A stretch of DNA of 64,000 nt from Pseudomonas sp. WS 5079 (GCF_012985465.1 NZ_JAAQWN010000001.1:1-64000); one strand, 5' to 3'. Shown: positions 45,543-55,229, numbered from the stretch's first letter. Notes: generated by a model not told the origin, from the sequence alone. Numbers and translations are program-made.

Positions 45543-46064
45543 TTACAGCGGTGCTGGCTGGATGATCTCAACCCAGTACGCGTCCGGGTCCTTGATAAAC
45601 GCCAGGCTTTTCATGCGCCCATCCGTCAGGCGCTTCTGGAAGTCACAGCCCAACGCTTCAAACCGCTCGCAGGCCGCCACGATATCCGGCACCGAAATGC
45701 AGATATGGCCAAACCCGCGCGGGTCGGTGTTGCCATTGTGGTAGGCAAAGTCGGCATCGTTCTCGGTGCCGTGGTTGTGGGTCAGTTCCAGGATGCCCGG
45801 GATCGACTTCATCCACTGGGTACGTGCGGCGGCATCGGCTGGGATCTGCGCCTTGTCGACCAGGGCGAGGAAGTACAGGCTGAATTCGGCTTCCGGGAAG
45901 TCGCGCTTCTCAACCAGGGAAAAACCCAAGACGCGGGTGTAGAAGTCCAACGACTTGGTGATGTCCTTGACCCGCAGCATGGTGTGGTTGAACACGAAGT
46001 TCGCAGTGGCGGTGTCGGGTTGGGCGGTGACGCCCGGGAAGGTGTTCAATTCGTGCAGGCTCAT
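45543..46064 (-). CDS. gloA: Lactoylglutathione lyase (glyoxalase I)
   Basis: A 173-residue VOC-fold metalloenzyme that turns the methylglyoxal-glutathione adduct into S-lactoylglutathione. It shows FNHTMLRVKDITKSLDFYTRVLGF (metal His), ILELTHNHG and FGHICISVPDI with the second His, and IKDPDAYWVEI with the final Glu ligand. The long form fits the type found in Pseudomonas and yeast halves. ATG 46064 has GGAGGG upstream. Confidence 0.94.
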   Translation of the reverse strand: MSLHELNTFPGVTAQPDTATANFVFNHTMLRVKDITKSLDFYTRVLGFSLVEKRDFPEAEFSLYFLALVDKAQIPADAAARTQWMKSIPGILELTHNHGTENDADFAYHNGNTDPRGFGHICISVPDIVAACERFEALGCDFQKRLTDGRMKSLAFIKDPDAYWVEIIQPAPL

Positions 46065-46264
46065 GGGCCCTCCAGAAAAAAATGGGGCAGACGCGGCTCG
46101 TGACTTGAGCGGTCCTTTGGCTTGCGGCTGACAGGCATCCGTGCAGCCGGGCCATGATACGCAAGCCGCGCCAGCCACGCCAAATGAAAAAGCTGACACG
46201 GGCCTTGCGACTATCCTACGTGCAGGCTCAAACTTTGCGGCTTGAACTCCGAGTGTTTTTTGCA

Positions 46265-46801
46265 ATGAGCCGACTGAACAAACCGCTGTTGAGCACCGTG
46301 TGCCTGATCTTGGCCAGTACTGCTGTGCTGGCGGCAGATCCCGAGATTCACTGGCCCAGCGGCTGGCAGGTGGAGGAAGTGGTGGCGGATGCCGATGCAC
46401 CGGCCACACCGTCGCCGGTATCTCGCCAACGTGCGATAAAGAACAACGAAAACGGCGAGACACAGATGGTCATGGAGCTGACGGGCACCCCGATCGAGCC
46501 TGGGCATGTGGTCAATCTGCAAGGTGTGCTGCTGGAAATGCGCAAGTCCATCCAGAAGGACTTTGCCCGCAGTGGTTATCAAAGTGTCTGCAACAAGATG
46601 CACCCGACTACCTTGAGTCATCTTGAGGCCCTGGAAACTACCTGCGTGATTACCGAGAATGGTCGGCATGTGCTCTCGCAAACACTGATAGGCGCTGTTG
46701 ATGCGAATAAGGCCTATGTTTTTTCATACGCCGGGCAAGCTCAAGCCTATGAGTCGAGCAAGGAAGAAGTCAGTGAGGTACGTGCAAGCCTGAAACTTTG
46801 A
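46265..46801 (+). CDS. DUF4946 periplasmic protein
   Basis: A 178-residue protein with signal peptide (KPLLSTVCLILASTAVLAA) and the DUF4946 pattern: IHWPSGWQVEEV, then QMVMELTGTPI and GYQSVCNKMHPTTL. Two cysteines (SVCNKM and ETTCVIT) may pair. The family is common in Pseudomonas and of unknown function. ATG 46265 is chosen as the start of the signal peptide. It is divergent from gloA. Confidence 0.75.
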   Translation: MSRLNKPLLSTVCLILASTAVLAADPEIHWPSGWQVEEVVADADAPATPSPVSRQRAIKNNENGETQMVMELTGTPIEPGHVVNLQGVLLEMRKSIQKDFARSGYQSVCNKMHPTTLSHLEALETTCVITENGRHVLSQTLIGAVDANKAYVFSYAGQAQAYESSKEEVSEVRASLKL

Positions 46802-46957
46802 TGGGCGATGGCTAGATGCCTGACATGGCGCAGTTACAAAAAAACACATAACTATAAGGGCGCAGCGTACAGCCACTGGTCGGTGAATTTGTACCAAGTG
46901 GAATGTGTTTAGAAGTCCACGTTCCAAAGCCACGGGCCGCGAAATCGCAGTGCACAA

Positions 46958-46988
46958 ACAAAAAAGCCCCGCATCTGCGAGGCTTTTT
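46958..46988 (-). terminator. Intrinsic terminator of mvaT
   Basis: On the minus strand AGCCTCGC, loop AGAT, GCGGGGCT, then TTTTTTG. It lies 16 bp after the mvaT stop. Confidence 0.85.
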
Positions 46989-47003
46989 ATTAGTGCGCCG
47001 GTA

Positions 47004-47369
47004 TTAGCCGCGCAACCAGGAATCTACAGTGGCTGCGCCATACTGTTCTTTCCAGGCCTTCAGGCCGCGGTGGTTGCCGCCCTTGGTTTCAATCAGTTCG
47101 CCAGTGTGTGGGTTGTGATACACCTTGACCACGCGTGCGCGGCGGGTTTTAGGTGCGGCTGCCGCTTGGATTCCCGATTTGCCCGGGTTTGGATCAAGGA
47201 TGGAGATGATGTCACGCAGGCTCTTGCCGTAGGTTTTCATCAGCCCTTGAAGCTTTTCTTCAAATTCGATTTCTTTCTTCAAGCCAGCATCGTTCTTCAG
47301 GGATTCCAGCTGGGCGAGCTGCTCTTGAAGGGCTTTTTCTGCGGCACGAAATTCGGCGAGTCTGGACAA
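47004..47369 (-). CDS. mvaT: MvaT-family H-NS-like nucleoid protein
   Basis: A 121-residue xenogeneic silencer with an N-terminal coiled coil (AEFRAAEKALQEQLAQLESLK) for multimerising and a C-terminal AT-hook-like DNA-binding domain: RARVVKVYHNPHTGELIETKGGNHRGLKAWK. The start is the rare TTG at 47369: it follows GGAGT by eight bases and gives the family N-terminus MSRLAEF; no ATG is in range. It has its own terminator. Probably one of several MvaT-family genes. Confidence 0.92.
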   Translation of the reverse strand: MSRLAEFRAAEKALQEQLAQLESLKNDAGLKKEIEFEEKLQGLMKTYGKSLRDIISILDPNPGKSGIQAAAAPKTRRARVVKVYHNPHTGELIETKGGNHRGLKAWKEQYGAATVDSWLRG

Positions 47370-47567
47370 AATATTTACTCCAATAGTGTATTTGGCTGAT
47401 ACCAACTGTAAACAAAGCTATAAGCCAAGAGCCTCAGCATGACTCGGTAAAAGTGGCTCTCCTGCCGATTCAGCACAGGCAGGAAAAATTGTAGTAGTTA
47501 ATGAGCCACGAGTAAATCATGTCCTTTGTATAAATAACAATATTTCATGATGATGCTAGATCGATAT

Positions 47568-49109
47568 TCAAGCACCACGCAAAGACTTAATGAATGCGTC
47601 AAAAGGCACTGGGCGGCCAAACAGGTAACCTTGCAAAAAGTCCACGCCTTGCGCTGCCAGATAATCGCATTGCTCTTGGGTTTCCACGCCTTCGGCGACG
47701 ATGCCCAAGTCAAGCTTGCCCGATAACTCGATGATGCTATCGAGTATATGCCGCGATAAAGCATCGGCCCCGATCATTGCCACAAAGCTTTGATCAATCT
47801 TCAAGTAGTCAACATTGAAGTTGCGCAAATAACCCAGGCTGGAGTGGCCGGTGCCGAAGTCATCAATGGCGATCATCACCCCCAGTTCGTGCAGGGCCTG
47901 GAACAGCTGGCGGGTCACGTCGGTGGGCTCGATCAGTTCGCGTTCGGTCAGCTCCAGGGTCAACAGGACTTGCCCGGGCTGGAAGGCCGCGAGAAATTCC
48001 CGACAGTCCTGCACCAACTCCAGGTCCTGGCAGTGCCGGGCGGTGATATTGATCCCCACATGGAAATTACCGCCCAGGCGATCGGCATGGGGTGCAAGCT
48101 GTGTGGCCACCTGGCGCATCAATGCCCGGGTCATGGGCACAATCAGCCCTGAATGCTCGGCCAGGGGAATAAACAGGTCCGGGCGAACCAGGCCTTCTTT
48201 TGGATGCTTCCAGCGCATCAGCACTTCACAGCCGGCCCATTGCAGGTTGTCACCGCGCACCACCGGTTGGTAATAGGGCACGAATTCATTGGCGCCCAGC
48301 GCCCGCTGCAGTTCATGGGTCGGTGCGCTGGAGCGCTTTTGCAGCCAGTGCGCGAGCACGCCGGCCAATACGCCGAAAAACACCAGCAGGCTGAACAGTG
48401 GCGGGTAGCGGGCTTGCATGTAACGCCAGACTTCCCCTTCGGGCATGCCGGCCTCCACGCTGTAGGCGTAACGCTGGGAGTCGAGGTGGTGATGGGCCAC
48501 GGCAAACACCGGTAGCGCAGTGTCGCGCACTTTGCCGTCGCTACCCAGCCAATTGGGCCCGACCTGCAATACCAGGTCGGCATAACGGCTGATCAGGCGC
48601 AGGGCGTTTGTCAGGTGGTAACCGTCAATCGAGGCAAACGCCGCTTTGTCGCCGTCCACCAGCCGATAAACCAACAAGGCGGTATCGGGGGTGACGGGGT
48701 TGCCCTTCATCAGCCACAGGCGACCATTGACGTAATCGTCTGGGTTGACCGGTGACACATAGTCGCCGCCAAACAAAGAGCTGCAATAAATGGACTTTTT
48801 AAACGACAGGGTGGTTGCGCGGACAAAGGGGCGCCGGGTGACTTGCTCGCGCAGCGCCAGTTTTGCCGCATTGTCACAGTCCTGGCCCGCCAGCGGCAGT
48901 AGGTCCTGGGCGGCGAGGGCGGTGTTGTCGAGCATCAGGTCGAATTGGCGCACGGCCTCGATAGCCGTCTGCGCGGTGCTGTTTTCCAGGGTGCGCTGGG
49001 CCTGCAGGTACAGGATCACCACCCCTAGCAGAATCGGCAGCATGCCGCACAGGACCGTGATCAAGTAGCGGGCGGCGCGCTTGCGCGGGCCTTTGATGGT
49101 GAGTGGCAT
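47568..49109 (-). CDS. CSS-motif EAL cyclic-di-GMP phosphodiesterase
   Basis: A 513-residue inner-membrane enzyme. N-terminal helix (VLCGMLPILLGVVILYLQ), a periplasmic CSS domain with Cys109-Ser110-Ser111, a second membrane helix near 238-255 and a cytosolic EAL domain: EVLMRW (295, EVL in place of EAL), ITARHCQDLELV, IDDFGTGHSSLGYL, KIDQSFVAMI and EGVETQEQ. This layout matches PdeB/C/D-type redox-sensing phosphodiesterases that cut c-di-GMP. It lies upstream, and divergent, of the fimbrial operon and may tune adhesion. Confidence 0.9.
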   Translation of the reverse strand: MPLTIKGPRKRAARYLITVLCGMLPILLGVVILYLQAQRTLENSTAQTAIEAVRQFDLMLDNTALAAQDLLPLAGQDCDNAAKLALREQVTRRPFVRATTLSFKKSIYCSSLFGGDYVSPVNPDDYVNGRLWLMKGNPVTPDTALLVYRLVDGDKAAFASIDGYHLTNALRLISRYADLVLQVGPNWLGSDGKVRDTALPVFAVAHHHLDSQRYAYSVEAGMPEGEVWRYMQARYPPLFSLLVFFGVLAGVLAHWLQKRSSAPTHELQRALGANEFVPYYQPVVRGDNLQWAGCEVLMRWKHPKEGLVRPDLFIPLAEHSGLIVPMTRALMRQVATQLAPHADRLGGNFHVGINITARHCQDLELVQDCREFLAAFQPGQVLLTLELTERELIEPTDVTRQLFQALHELGVMIAIDDFGTGHSSLGYLRNFNVDYLKIDQSFVAMIGADALSRHILDSIIELSGKLDLGIVAEGVETQEQCDYLAAQGVDFLQGYLFGRPVPFDAFIKSLRGA

Positions 49110-49475
49110 TTACGCGGCCTGTAGCAGAATGAGGGAGGGGCCTGGCAACGGCTACAGGCGAGGCGTCAGATACACGAATGAAATGATAGTTGCCCTATGG
49201 AAATAAGCACTTTAAACGCGTTGACCTAGCTACTTGGCCAGTTGTGCGTGTTTTTCAACCTTGCCAAACTTTGCAACATATTTTGACGAGGAAAAGCTGA
49301 TTGGTCTATTGCGTTATTGCCTGGATCAATGCTTGTCAAAAAAACTGCAGCCCCATATAGACGCTGCATTCAAAAACCAACTCTTTCGCGTCATCAAGCC
49401 CAAATTGCGCGGGCGGGCTTATGCCTGCGTGGCGTTTGAGCGGGGCTCGATCTAACACATAGGAACACGTGCGTA
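49110..49475. other. Intergenic region before the fimbrial operon
   Basis: These 366 bp separate the divergent phosphodiesterase gene from the pilin gene. The left part is AT-rich (TTGACCTAGC, TTTTGACGAG) and must hold the promoters. A short open frame of 73 codons is not supported by a ribosome-binding site. MvaT-type silencing would be plausible for such AT-rich fimbrial DNA. Confidence 0.4.
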
Positions 49476-50039
49476 ATGAAAAATAATGTCCTGGCCATTG
49501 CCCTGCTGCTTGCTTGTGGTTTCGTCATACCTACGGCCTCTGCTGCCGACGGCACCATCACCCTGACCGGCGAAATCACCGGCACCACCTGCACCATCAG
49601 CGGTGGAACCGGCGGTGCCCCAGGCTCCGGGGCGAACTTCCCGGTAGTCCTCGACAAGGTCCAGGCCAGCGCCCTGTCCACGGCGGGGGCAACCGCCAGC
49701 TCCAAACCGTTCTTTATCTACGTGGGCGGCGGCGCCAGTTGCGCAGATGCGACCAAAGTGGCGGTGCTGTATGAGAGCACCAGCCCGGCCATCAACCCGG
49801 CCACGGGCAATTTGCGCAATACCGCGCCCAAGACTGCGGCGGCCAAAGTGGAAGTGCAAATTGTCGACGGTGCAACCCAAAGGCCCATGGATTTGCGCAG
49901 CGGCCACGCCTCGACCACGGCCACGGTCACCGGCGGGCTGGCGACCATGCCCTTTGCGGCACGTTATATCGCCACCGGCGGCGCGGCGGGAGTCGGGCTG
50001 GTGACTACGGCGGTGCAGTACTCGGTGATCTTTCCCTGA
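49476..50039 (+). CDS. Type 1 fimbrial major pilin
   Basis: A 187-residue pilin with signal peptide (NNVLAIALLLACGFVIPTASA) and a FimA-type Ig-like fold: ITLTGEITGTTCTISGG, partner Cys in GASCADATK and a C-terminal YSVIFP tail for donor-strand exchange. It polymerises at the usher into the fibre. First of the five-gene fimbrial operon. Gly/Ala/Thr content is high, and low similarity to known types is expected. Confidence 0.85.
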   Translation: MKNNVLAIALLLACGFVIPTASAADGTITLTGEITGTTCTISGGTGGAPGSGANFPVVLDKVQASALSTAGATASSKPFFIYVGGGASCADATKVAVLYESTSPAINPATGNLRNTAPKTAAAKVEVQIVDGATQRPMDLRSGHASTTATVTGGLATMPFAARYIATGGAAGVGLVTTAVQYSVIFP

Positions 50040-50066
50040 TCGCCTGAAAAACCGAGGGTACGCAGC

Positions 50067-50816
50067 ATGGGTTGCCTATCACGCCTAAAGGTTGCGCTGT
50101 GCCTGTGCCTGGCCTTCGCGCAGGCACAGGCCGGGGTGATCCTAAGTGGTACACGCCAGGTCTACGCCGAGGTGCGCAGGGAAATCACCGTACAGGTGCG
50201 CAACGATGATCAACAGGCCGCACGCCTGGTGCAGGTGTGGATGGACGACGGTGATGCACGGCAGTTGGCGGAACACAGTGAGGTACCGTTCAGTATCAGC
50301 CCGCCGGTGTTTCGCCTGGACCCGGGCAAGAGCCAGTCCATACGCCTGGCCTATACCCGGGAGCCGCTGGCCGGGGACAGGGAGTCGCTGTTCTGGCTCA
50401 ACGTGCTGGAGGTGCCGCCCCAGGCCCAACCGGCGCAAACCGAGGCCGAGGAGGAGCGCCAGAACCAGCTGCGGTTTGCCTTTCGCATTCGCACCAAGGT
50501 GTTTTTCCGGCCCCGGGGCCTGGCGGGCAACGCCCATGATGCGCCGGGGCAACTGACCTGGACCTTGCATACCGGCAAGCCGGCGGTGCTGCGGGTAACC
50601 AACCCGTCGCCCTTCCATGTGACATTCCATGAGGTCGCGCTGGTGATGGGTGGCCAAGCGGTGCCCACCGAACAGCAAGGCATGGTCGCGCCCTATGCCA
50701 GCCTCGACCTTGCCCTGCCTCCTCTGGTGCAGACGGTGCCCGCCGACGCCCGGGTGCAATTCCAGTACATCGACGATTTCGGTGGTTTCTCCGTGCCGCG
50801 CTGGGCGCCTCTTTAG
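50067..50816 (+). CDS. Fimbrial periplasmic chaperone
   Basis: A 249-residue PapD-like chaperone with signal peptide (VALCLCLAFAQAQA). It has the first Ig domain with YAEVRREITVQVRND, Arg in SQSIRLAY, and the second domain with FFRPRGL and a Thr-Gly-Lys-Pro run TGKPAVLRVTNPSPFHVTF. It caps pilins by donor-strand complementation. It is 27 bp after the pilin gene. Confidence 0.9.
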   Translation: MGCLSRLKVALCLCLAFAQAQAGVILSGTRQVYAEVRREITVQVRNDDQQAARLVQVWMDDGDARQLAEHSEVPFSISPPVFRLDPGKSQSIRLAYTREPLAGDRESLFWLNVLEVPPQAQPAQTEAEEERQNQLRFAFRIRTKVFFRPRGLAGNAHDAPGQLTWTLHTGKPAVLRVTNPSPFHVTFHEVALVMGGQAVPTEQQGMVAPYASLDLALPPLVQTVPADARVQFQYIDDFGGFSVPRWAPL

Positions 50817-50834
50817 TAACGCGAAGCCTGACTT

Positions 50835-53438
50835 ATGTTTTTTTACCTGCAACTGTGGGCGCGGGGGGGGATTGCCCTGCGTGCCCTGTACTTTCCCGCA
50901 ATGGTGGTGGCCTTGATCTGCCCCGAGGTCCTGGCAGCTTCGGTCACCTTCGACCTTGAGGCGTTTTCCAGTGGCCTTGCAGCGGGCGTGGATATTTCCC
51001 GCTTCAACCGCCACGACACCCTGGCGCCCGGCAAGTACCGGGTCGATGTAACGCTCAACGGCGCGCCTGCTGGGCGCCATGCGTTGGACTTTATTGCGGT
51101 GCACGACGACGTCGTGCCGTGCCTGGACTGGCCGCTGTTGACCCGACTGGGCGTGGTGCCAAACCAGCCCGTCTCCCCAGGCCCATTGTGCGGGGATCTT
51201 GGCCAATGGATCCCCATGGCCTCCAGCAGCGTCGATAGCGGTGCGCTGCAGCTGGCCCTAAGCGTGCCCCAGCTCTACCTGACCCCGACGGCCCGTGATG
51301 CCATCGACCCCCGCCAATGGGACGAAGGCATCAATGCCGGCTTGCTCAGCTACAACTTCAGCGCCTCGACCATGACCGCCGGCAGTGGCGAAGACCGGGC
51401 CTACCTGGGGCTCAACACCGGCCTCAACCTCGGCAGTTGGCGTTTGCGCCACCAGGGCGCGCAGGCCTGGAACTCGCGAAGCGGTGCCGAGCGCTACCAG
51501 AGCAGCGCGATCTATGTGCAACGCAGCCTCGCGGCCTGGCAATCGCGCCTGACCCTGGGCGACAGCTTCAGCAGTGGGCAGATCCTTGAGAGTACCCGCA
51601 TGCGTGGCCTCAGCCTGGGCACCGACGAGCAAATGCTGGCGCCTTCGCAACAGGGTTATGCGCCAGTGGTGCGAGGAATGGCCGACAGCAATGCCACCGT
51701 CACCGTCAGTCAGAACGGCTATACGCTCTACGAAACCACCGTGGCCCCCGGTCCGTTTGTGATCAACGACCTGTACCCCACAGGTGGCGGCGACCTGAGC
51801 GTCAGCGTCAAGGAAGTCGACGGTCGCCAATACAGTTACAGCGTGCCGTTTTCCGTGGCACCGCACCTGCTGCGGCGCAGCGCCAGCCGGTACGGCATGA
51901 CCCTGGGCCAGGTCCGCCAGAATGGCGTCGAGGGCCGGGCCCCCCTGGCGTTTGAAGGGACACTCCAGCATGGTCTGCTGGACGACCTGACGCTGTATGG
52001 CGGCAGCAGTTTTTCTGAAGGTTACGCCCAGGGCAAAGCGGGTGTGGCGCTGAATACCACCCTGGGTGCATTTTCGCTGGACGCCACCGATTCGCGCACG
52101 CATGTCCCTGGGCAGGGGGTGCTGTCGGGGCAGAACGTCGGCCTGGGCTTCGACCGGCAACTGTCGCAAACCGGTACGCACCTGGTATTGGGCGCCTATC
52201 GTTTTTCCACCGAGGGCTACCTGAACCTCACCGACGCAGTCAATGTGCGGAAGCTGGGGCGCCGGGGCCAGGATATTGGCAGCTACGCCCGGCAAAAGAC
52301 GCGCCTGGACCTGACCATCAGCCAGCAGGCGGGGGCGGGCACCCTGGGGTTCTATGCCAGTTCGACCCAATACTGGGGCCCGCGCCTGGGGCGCGAAACC
52401 GCGTATCACCTGAGTTATGGCGCCAGTTGGCGCCGCCTCAACTGGAACCTCAGCGCCCAGCGTTCGCGGGTCCAAGCCCCAGACCGGAGCAATCATCAAG
52501 ACGAACACGCGCCGGTATTGCTGGCCCGTTCGGATAACGCCGGCCACGTCGATAATCGCGTGATGCTGACAGTGTCCCTGCCCCTGGGCAGCAGCCCGCG
52601 CGCACCGAGCCTGACCAGCACCTTGATTCGCAGTACCGGAGGCAGTCGCGGCAGCCAGCAACAACTGGGCATCAACGGCATGCTCGATGATGACGCCACG
52701 CTCAACTACGGCATCGCCGGCACCCCCGCCTCGGCCGAGGGGGCGAGCCAGGGCAGTTTCAATGCCTATGCCGGGTACAACGCCAGCACGGCCGCCCTGC
52801 GGCTGGGGTATGGGCAGAACCGCGACAGCAGCCAGCTTTCATTGAGCGCCGACGGCGGCCTGGTGGCCCATGCAGACGGCCTGACGTTCTCGCACTACCT
52901 CGGCGAGGCGGCCGCCCTGGTCCATGTGCCCGCTGCCCAGGGTGCACGGTTGAGCAATGGCAATCACCTGCGGGTCGAACGCAACGGCTACGCCGTGGTG
53001 CCGTCGCTGCGGGCGTTCCAGGCCAATACCGTGGGTATCGACCCCGAGGGCAGCGCCTATGACGTGGAACTGCAAGAGACCAGCCAACGCATCGTGCCCA
53101 CCGCCGGGGCCATCGCCCGCTTGCGCTTTGCCACGGTGGTCGGGCGGGCAGTGGTGGTCAAGGCCCTGCGCGAGAACGGCAAGCCGTTGCCATTCGCCGC
53201 CCAGGTGTTTGATGAGCACGGCAGCGAAGTCGGGGTGATTGGCCAGGCCAGCAAGGCCTTTGTCAGGGGCATTGCCGAGCAGGGCACGCTCACTGTGAAG
53301 TGGAGCGAGACCGCCGCTGACCGTTGCTACATCCACTATCGCCTGCAACCCCAGGCAACGCGGCGCCAAGCCCACGCCGACCTGTTGCAAGGGCAATGCG
53401 TAGGCGTGGCGGCCGGGCGCGAGGTGACCGCACGATGA
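50835..53438 (+). CDS. Fimbrial outer-membrane usher
   Basis: An 867-residue usher, with signal peptide, PapC_N domain (ASVTFDLEAFSSGLAAGVDISRFN), the 24-strand barrel with plug, and a PapC_C domain at the end. Conserved usher stretches are GPFVINDLYPTGGGDLSVSVKEVDG and RYGMTLGQVRQNG. It assembles the pilus. It ends at 53438, with the adhesin start overlapping as ATGA. Start weakly supported; another ATG lies at residue 23. Confidence 0.92.
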   Translation: MFFYLQLWARGGIALRALYFPAMVVALICPEVLAASVTFDLEAFSSGLAAGVDISRFNRHDTLAPGKYRVDVTLNGAPAGRHALDFIAVHDDVVPCLDWPLLTRLGVVPNQPVSPGPLCGDLGQWIPMASSSVDSGALQLALSVPQLYLTPTARDAIDPRQWDEGINAGLLSYNFSASTMTAGSGEDRAYLGLNTGLNLGSWRLRHQGAQAWNSRSGAERYQSSAIYVQRSLAAWQSRLTLGDSFSSGQILESTRMRGLSLGTDEQMLAPSQQGYAPVVRGMADSNATVTVSQNGYTLYETTVAPGPFVINDLYPTGGGDLSVSVKEVDGRQYSYSVPFSVAPHLLRRSASRYGMTLGQVRQNGVEGRAPLAFEGTLQHGLLDDLTLYGGSSFSEGYAQGKAGVALNTTLGAFSLDATDSRTHVPGQGVLSGQNVGLGFDRQLSQTGTHLVLGAYRFSTEGYLNLTDAVNVRKLGRRGQDIGSYARQKTRLDLTISQQAGAGTLGFYASSTQYWGPRLGRETAYHLSYGASWRRLNWNLSAQRSRVQAPDRSNHQDEHAPVLLARSDNAGHVDNRVMLTVSLPLGSSPRAPSLTSTLIRSTGGSRGSQQQLGINGMLDDDATLNYGIAGTPASAEGASQGSFNAYAGYNASTAALRLGYGQNRDSSQLSLSADGGLVAHADGLTFSHYLGEAAALVHVPAAQGARLSNGNHLRVERNGYAVVPSLRAFQANTVGIDPEGSAYDVELQETSQRIVPTAGAIARLRFATVVGRAVVVKALRENGKPLPFAAQVFDEHGSEVGVIGQASKAFVRGIAEQGTLTVKWSETAADRCYIHYRLQPQATRRQAHADLLQGQCVGVAAGREVTAR

Positions 53439-54460
53439 GCGCCAAGGCATGCCTTCTTGGCCTGCTCGCGCTGCTGGCCGCCGCCGAGGTGCACGCCAAT
53501 GCCAGTTGCACGCCCGCGCCCCCCGTGGCGCTTTCGATTGCCTCCATCAGCGTGCCGGCTAACCCCCGGGTGGGCCAAGTGCTGGGCGACCCCCAGGGCT
53601 ATGCGCTGCAATCCCCAGACGCGCAGGATTGCACCTATGGCGTGGGCGTGAGCGTGGATCATTGGTCGTATATCAGCGTGGCAAGGAACATGCGCTTTAC
53701 TGGCAAGTATTTTGGCCTCTCCGGGTTATCGCTGCCGATCTTTACCACCGGCCTGCAAGGTGTGGGCTATGGCTTGATGGCACAGGACCGCGATGGCGGT
53801 GAATGGAAAAGCATCAATCAAGGCGTGTCGATCCTGCGCGGGCCGCTACGTCCCGGCCTGGCCTCCTGGGGCGTGCGCGTGCGCGTGGTGTTTTTTGTCA
53901 CCGGTGCGATCCAGGGTGGGGTGGTATTCGCGCAGCCCTTTGCAGAGTTCAGGGTCCATCCTGATTTTCACGCGGTCCATTTGTTCACCTTCGCCACCGT
54001 GGTGGTGGGGCCGCCGTTGAAACCTACCTGTTCGGTATCCACACCCTCGGTGCCGATCGATCTGGGCAGCGTGGCAGCCACCGCGTTCACCGGCGTGGGC
54101 AGCGTCGCCGGTGGTGCTAGCCGCGAGATTGAGTTGCAGTGCGCGGGCGGCACAGGGGGCAGGCTGGATGTGTGGGTGACACTCACCGACCAAACTCAAC
54201 CGGCCAACCGTGGCGAGCGCCTGACGCTGACGCAAGATTCCACCGCCCGTGGCCTCGCCCTGCAACTGCTGCACGGCAACGCCGTCGTCAGCTACGGGCC
54301 GGACGCCAGTGGTATTGGCAACCCCAACCAATGGTCGGCCGGCAGTACGGGCAATGGCACGGTTCGCATACCGCTGACGGCGCGGTACCTGCAAACCGAG
54401 CCTACCGTGCATCCCGGCACGGCCAAGGGACTGGCCACCTTTACCTTGAGCTACCGATGA
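53435..54460 (+). CDS. Two-domain fimbrial tip adhesin
   Basis: A 341-residue protein with signal peptide (ACLLGLLALLAAAEVHANA). An unusual lectin-like N-terminal part of about 185 residues (with cysteines in ASCTPAP and AQDCTYG) is followed by a pilin domain: KPTCSVSTPSVPIDLGSV, IELQCAGGTGG and GTAKGLATFTLSYR. This is the FimH/PapG architecture. The start overlaps the usher stop, and the stop overlaps the second chaperone start (ATGA). The receptor is unknown. Confidence 0.8.
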   Translation: MSAKACLLGLLALLAAAEVHANASCTPAPPVALSIASISVPANPRVGQVLGDPQGYALQSPDAQDCTYGVGVSVDHWSYISVARNMRFTGKYFGLSGLSLPIFTTGLQGVGYGLMAQDRDGGEWKSINQGVSILRGPLRPGLASWGVRVRVVFFVTGAIQGGVVFAQPFAEFRVHPDFHAVHLFTFATVVVGPPLKPTCSVSTPSVPIDLGSVAATAFTGVGSVAGGASREIELQCAGGTGGRLDVWVTLTDQTQPANRGERLTLTQDSTARGLALQLLHGNAVVSYGPDASGIGNPNQWSAGSTGNGTVRIPLTARYLQTEPTVHPGTAKGLATFTLSYR

Positions 54461-55176
54461 GCGGGGCCTGGGCACGTCTGGCAGCGGGCGTACTGGGTTG
54501 GCTGCTGGCCTGGAGTGCCCATGGGGAAATCGTGCTTGACCGCACCCGCCTGATTTACCCCGCAGCCGTGGGCCAGGTCACGCTCAACCTGAGCAATGAG
54601 GCGGATAACCCACGGCTGGTACAGGTCTGGATTGACGCAGGCGACCCCCTGGTGCGCCCTGAATACAGTGACGTACCGTTCACCGTGACCCCGCCGATCC
54701 TGCGCATGGACGCCGGCCAGGCCCAGGCGTTGCGCGTGGCCTATGATGGCGAGCCGGCGCAGGGGGGCGTGGAGCAGGTGTATTGGCTCAACGTACTGGG
54801 TATCCCGCCGCAGACGGATGTGTCCCACAGCGTGCAGTTCGCCTTGCGCAGCCGCATCAAACTGTTCCTGCGCCCGCCACTGTTGCCAGGGCGAGCGGAG
54901 GATGCCGTCGAAGGCCTGGAGTGGCGCTTGCCCAAGGCGGGCACTCTGCATGTGCACAACGCCAGTGCCTACCATGTGAGCTTGACCAGCATTGTGCTGG
55001 GGAGCGAGGGGCGCCAGTACCGCAACGATGACCCGCCGATGCTTGCCCCCCGATCCAGTGCAATCGTTACCTTGCATGGCGCGCCAGGGCAGGCGTCGGT
55101 CGCGGCGCTGGTGCACTTCACCACCCTGGACGACCATGGCAACACCCGCACTCATGTAGCGCACACTGTGCAATAA
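54457..55176 (+). CDS. Second fimbrial chaperone
   Basis: A 239-residue PapD-like chaperone with signal peptide (LAAGVLGWLLAWSAHG). It shares with the first chaperone the YPAAVGQVTLNLSN strand, Arg in QALRVAY and IKLFLRP. It starts with ATGA overlap on the adhesin stop. Two chaperones in one operon imply one is devoted to the adhesin or to another subunit. It is the last gene of the operon. Confidence 0.88.
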   Translation: MSGAWARLAAGVLGWLLAWSAHGEIVLDRTRLIYPAAVGQVTLNLSNEADNPRLVQVWIDAGDPLVRPEYSDVPFTVTPPILRMDAGQAQALRVAYDGEPAQGGVEQVYWLNVLGIPPQTDVSHSVQFALRSRIKLFLRPPLLPGRAEDAVEGLEWRLPKAGTLHVHNASAYHVSLTSIVLGSEGRQYRNDDPPMLAPRSSAIVTLHGAPGQASVAALVHFTTLDDHGNTRTHVAHTVQ

Positions 55177-55229
55177 ACCCCTTGCGTCCGTACGGGCATA
55201 AGGATTTGATAAGGAATACGGACAAAGCT

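Noticed and set aside
49234..49455. A 73-codon frame before the pilin gene
   Set aside because: TTG start without ribosome-binding site and no recognisable protein; it lies in the promoter region.
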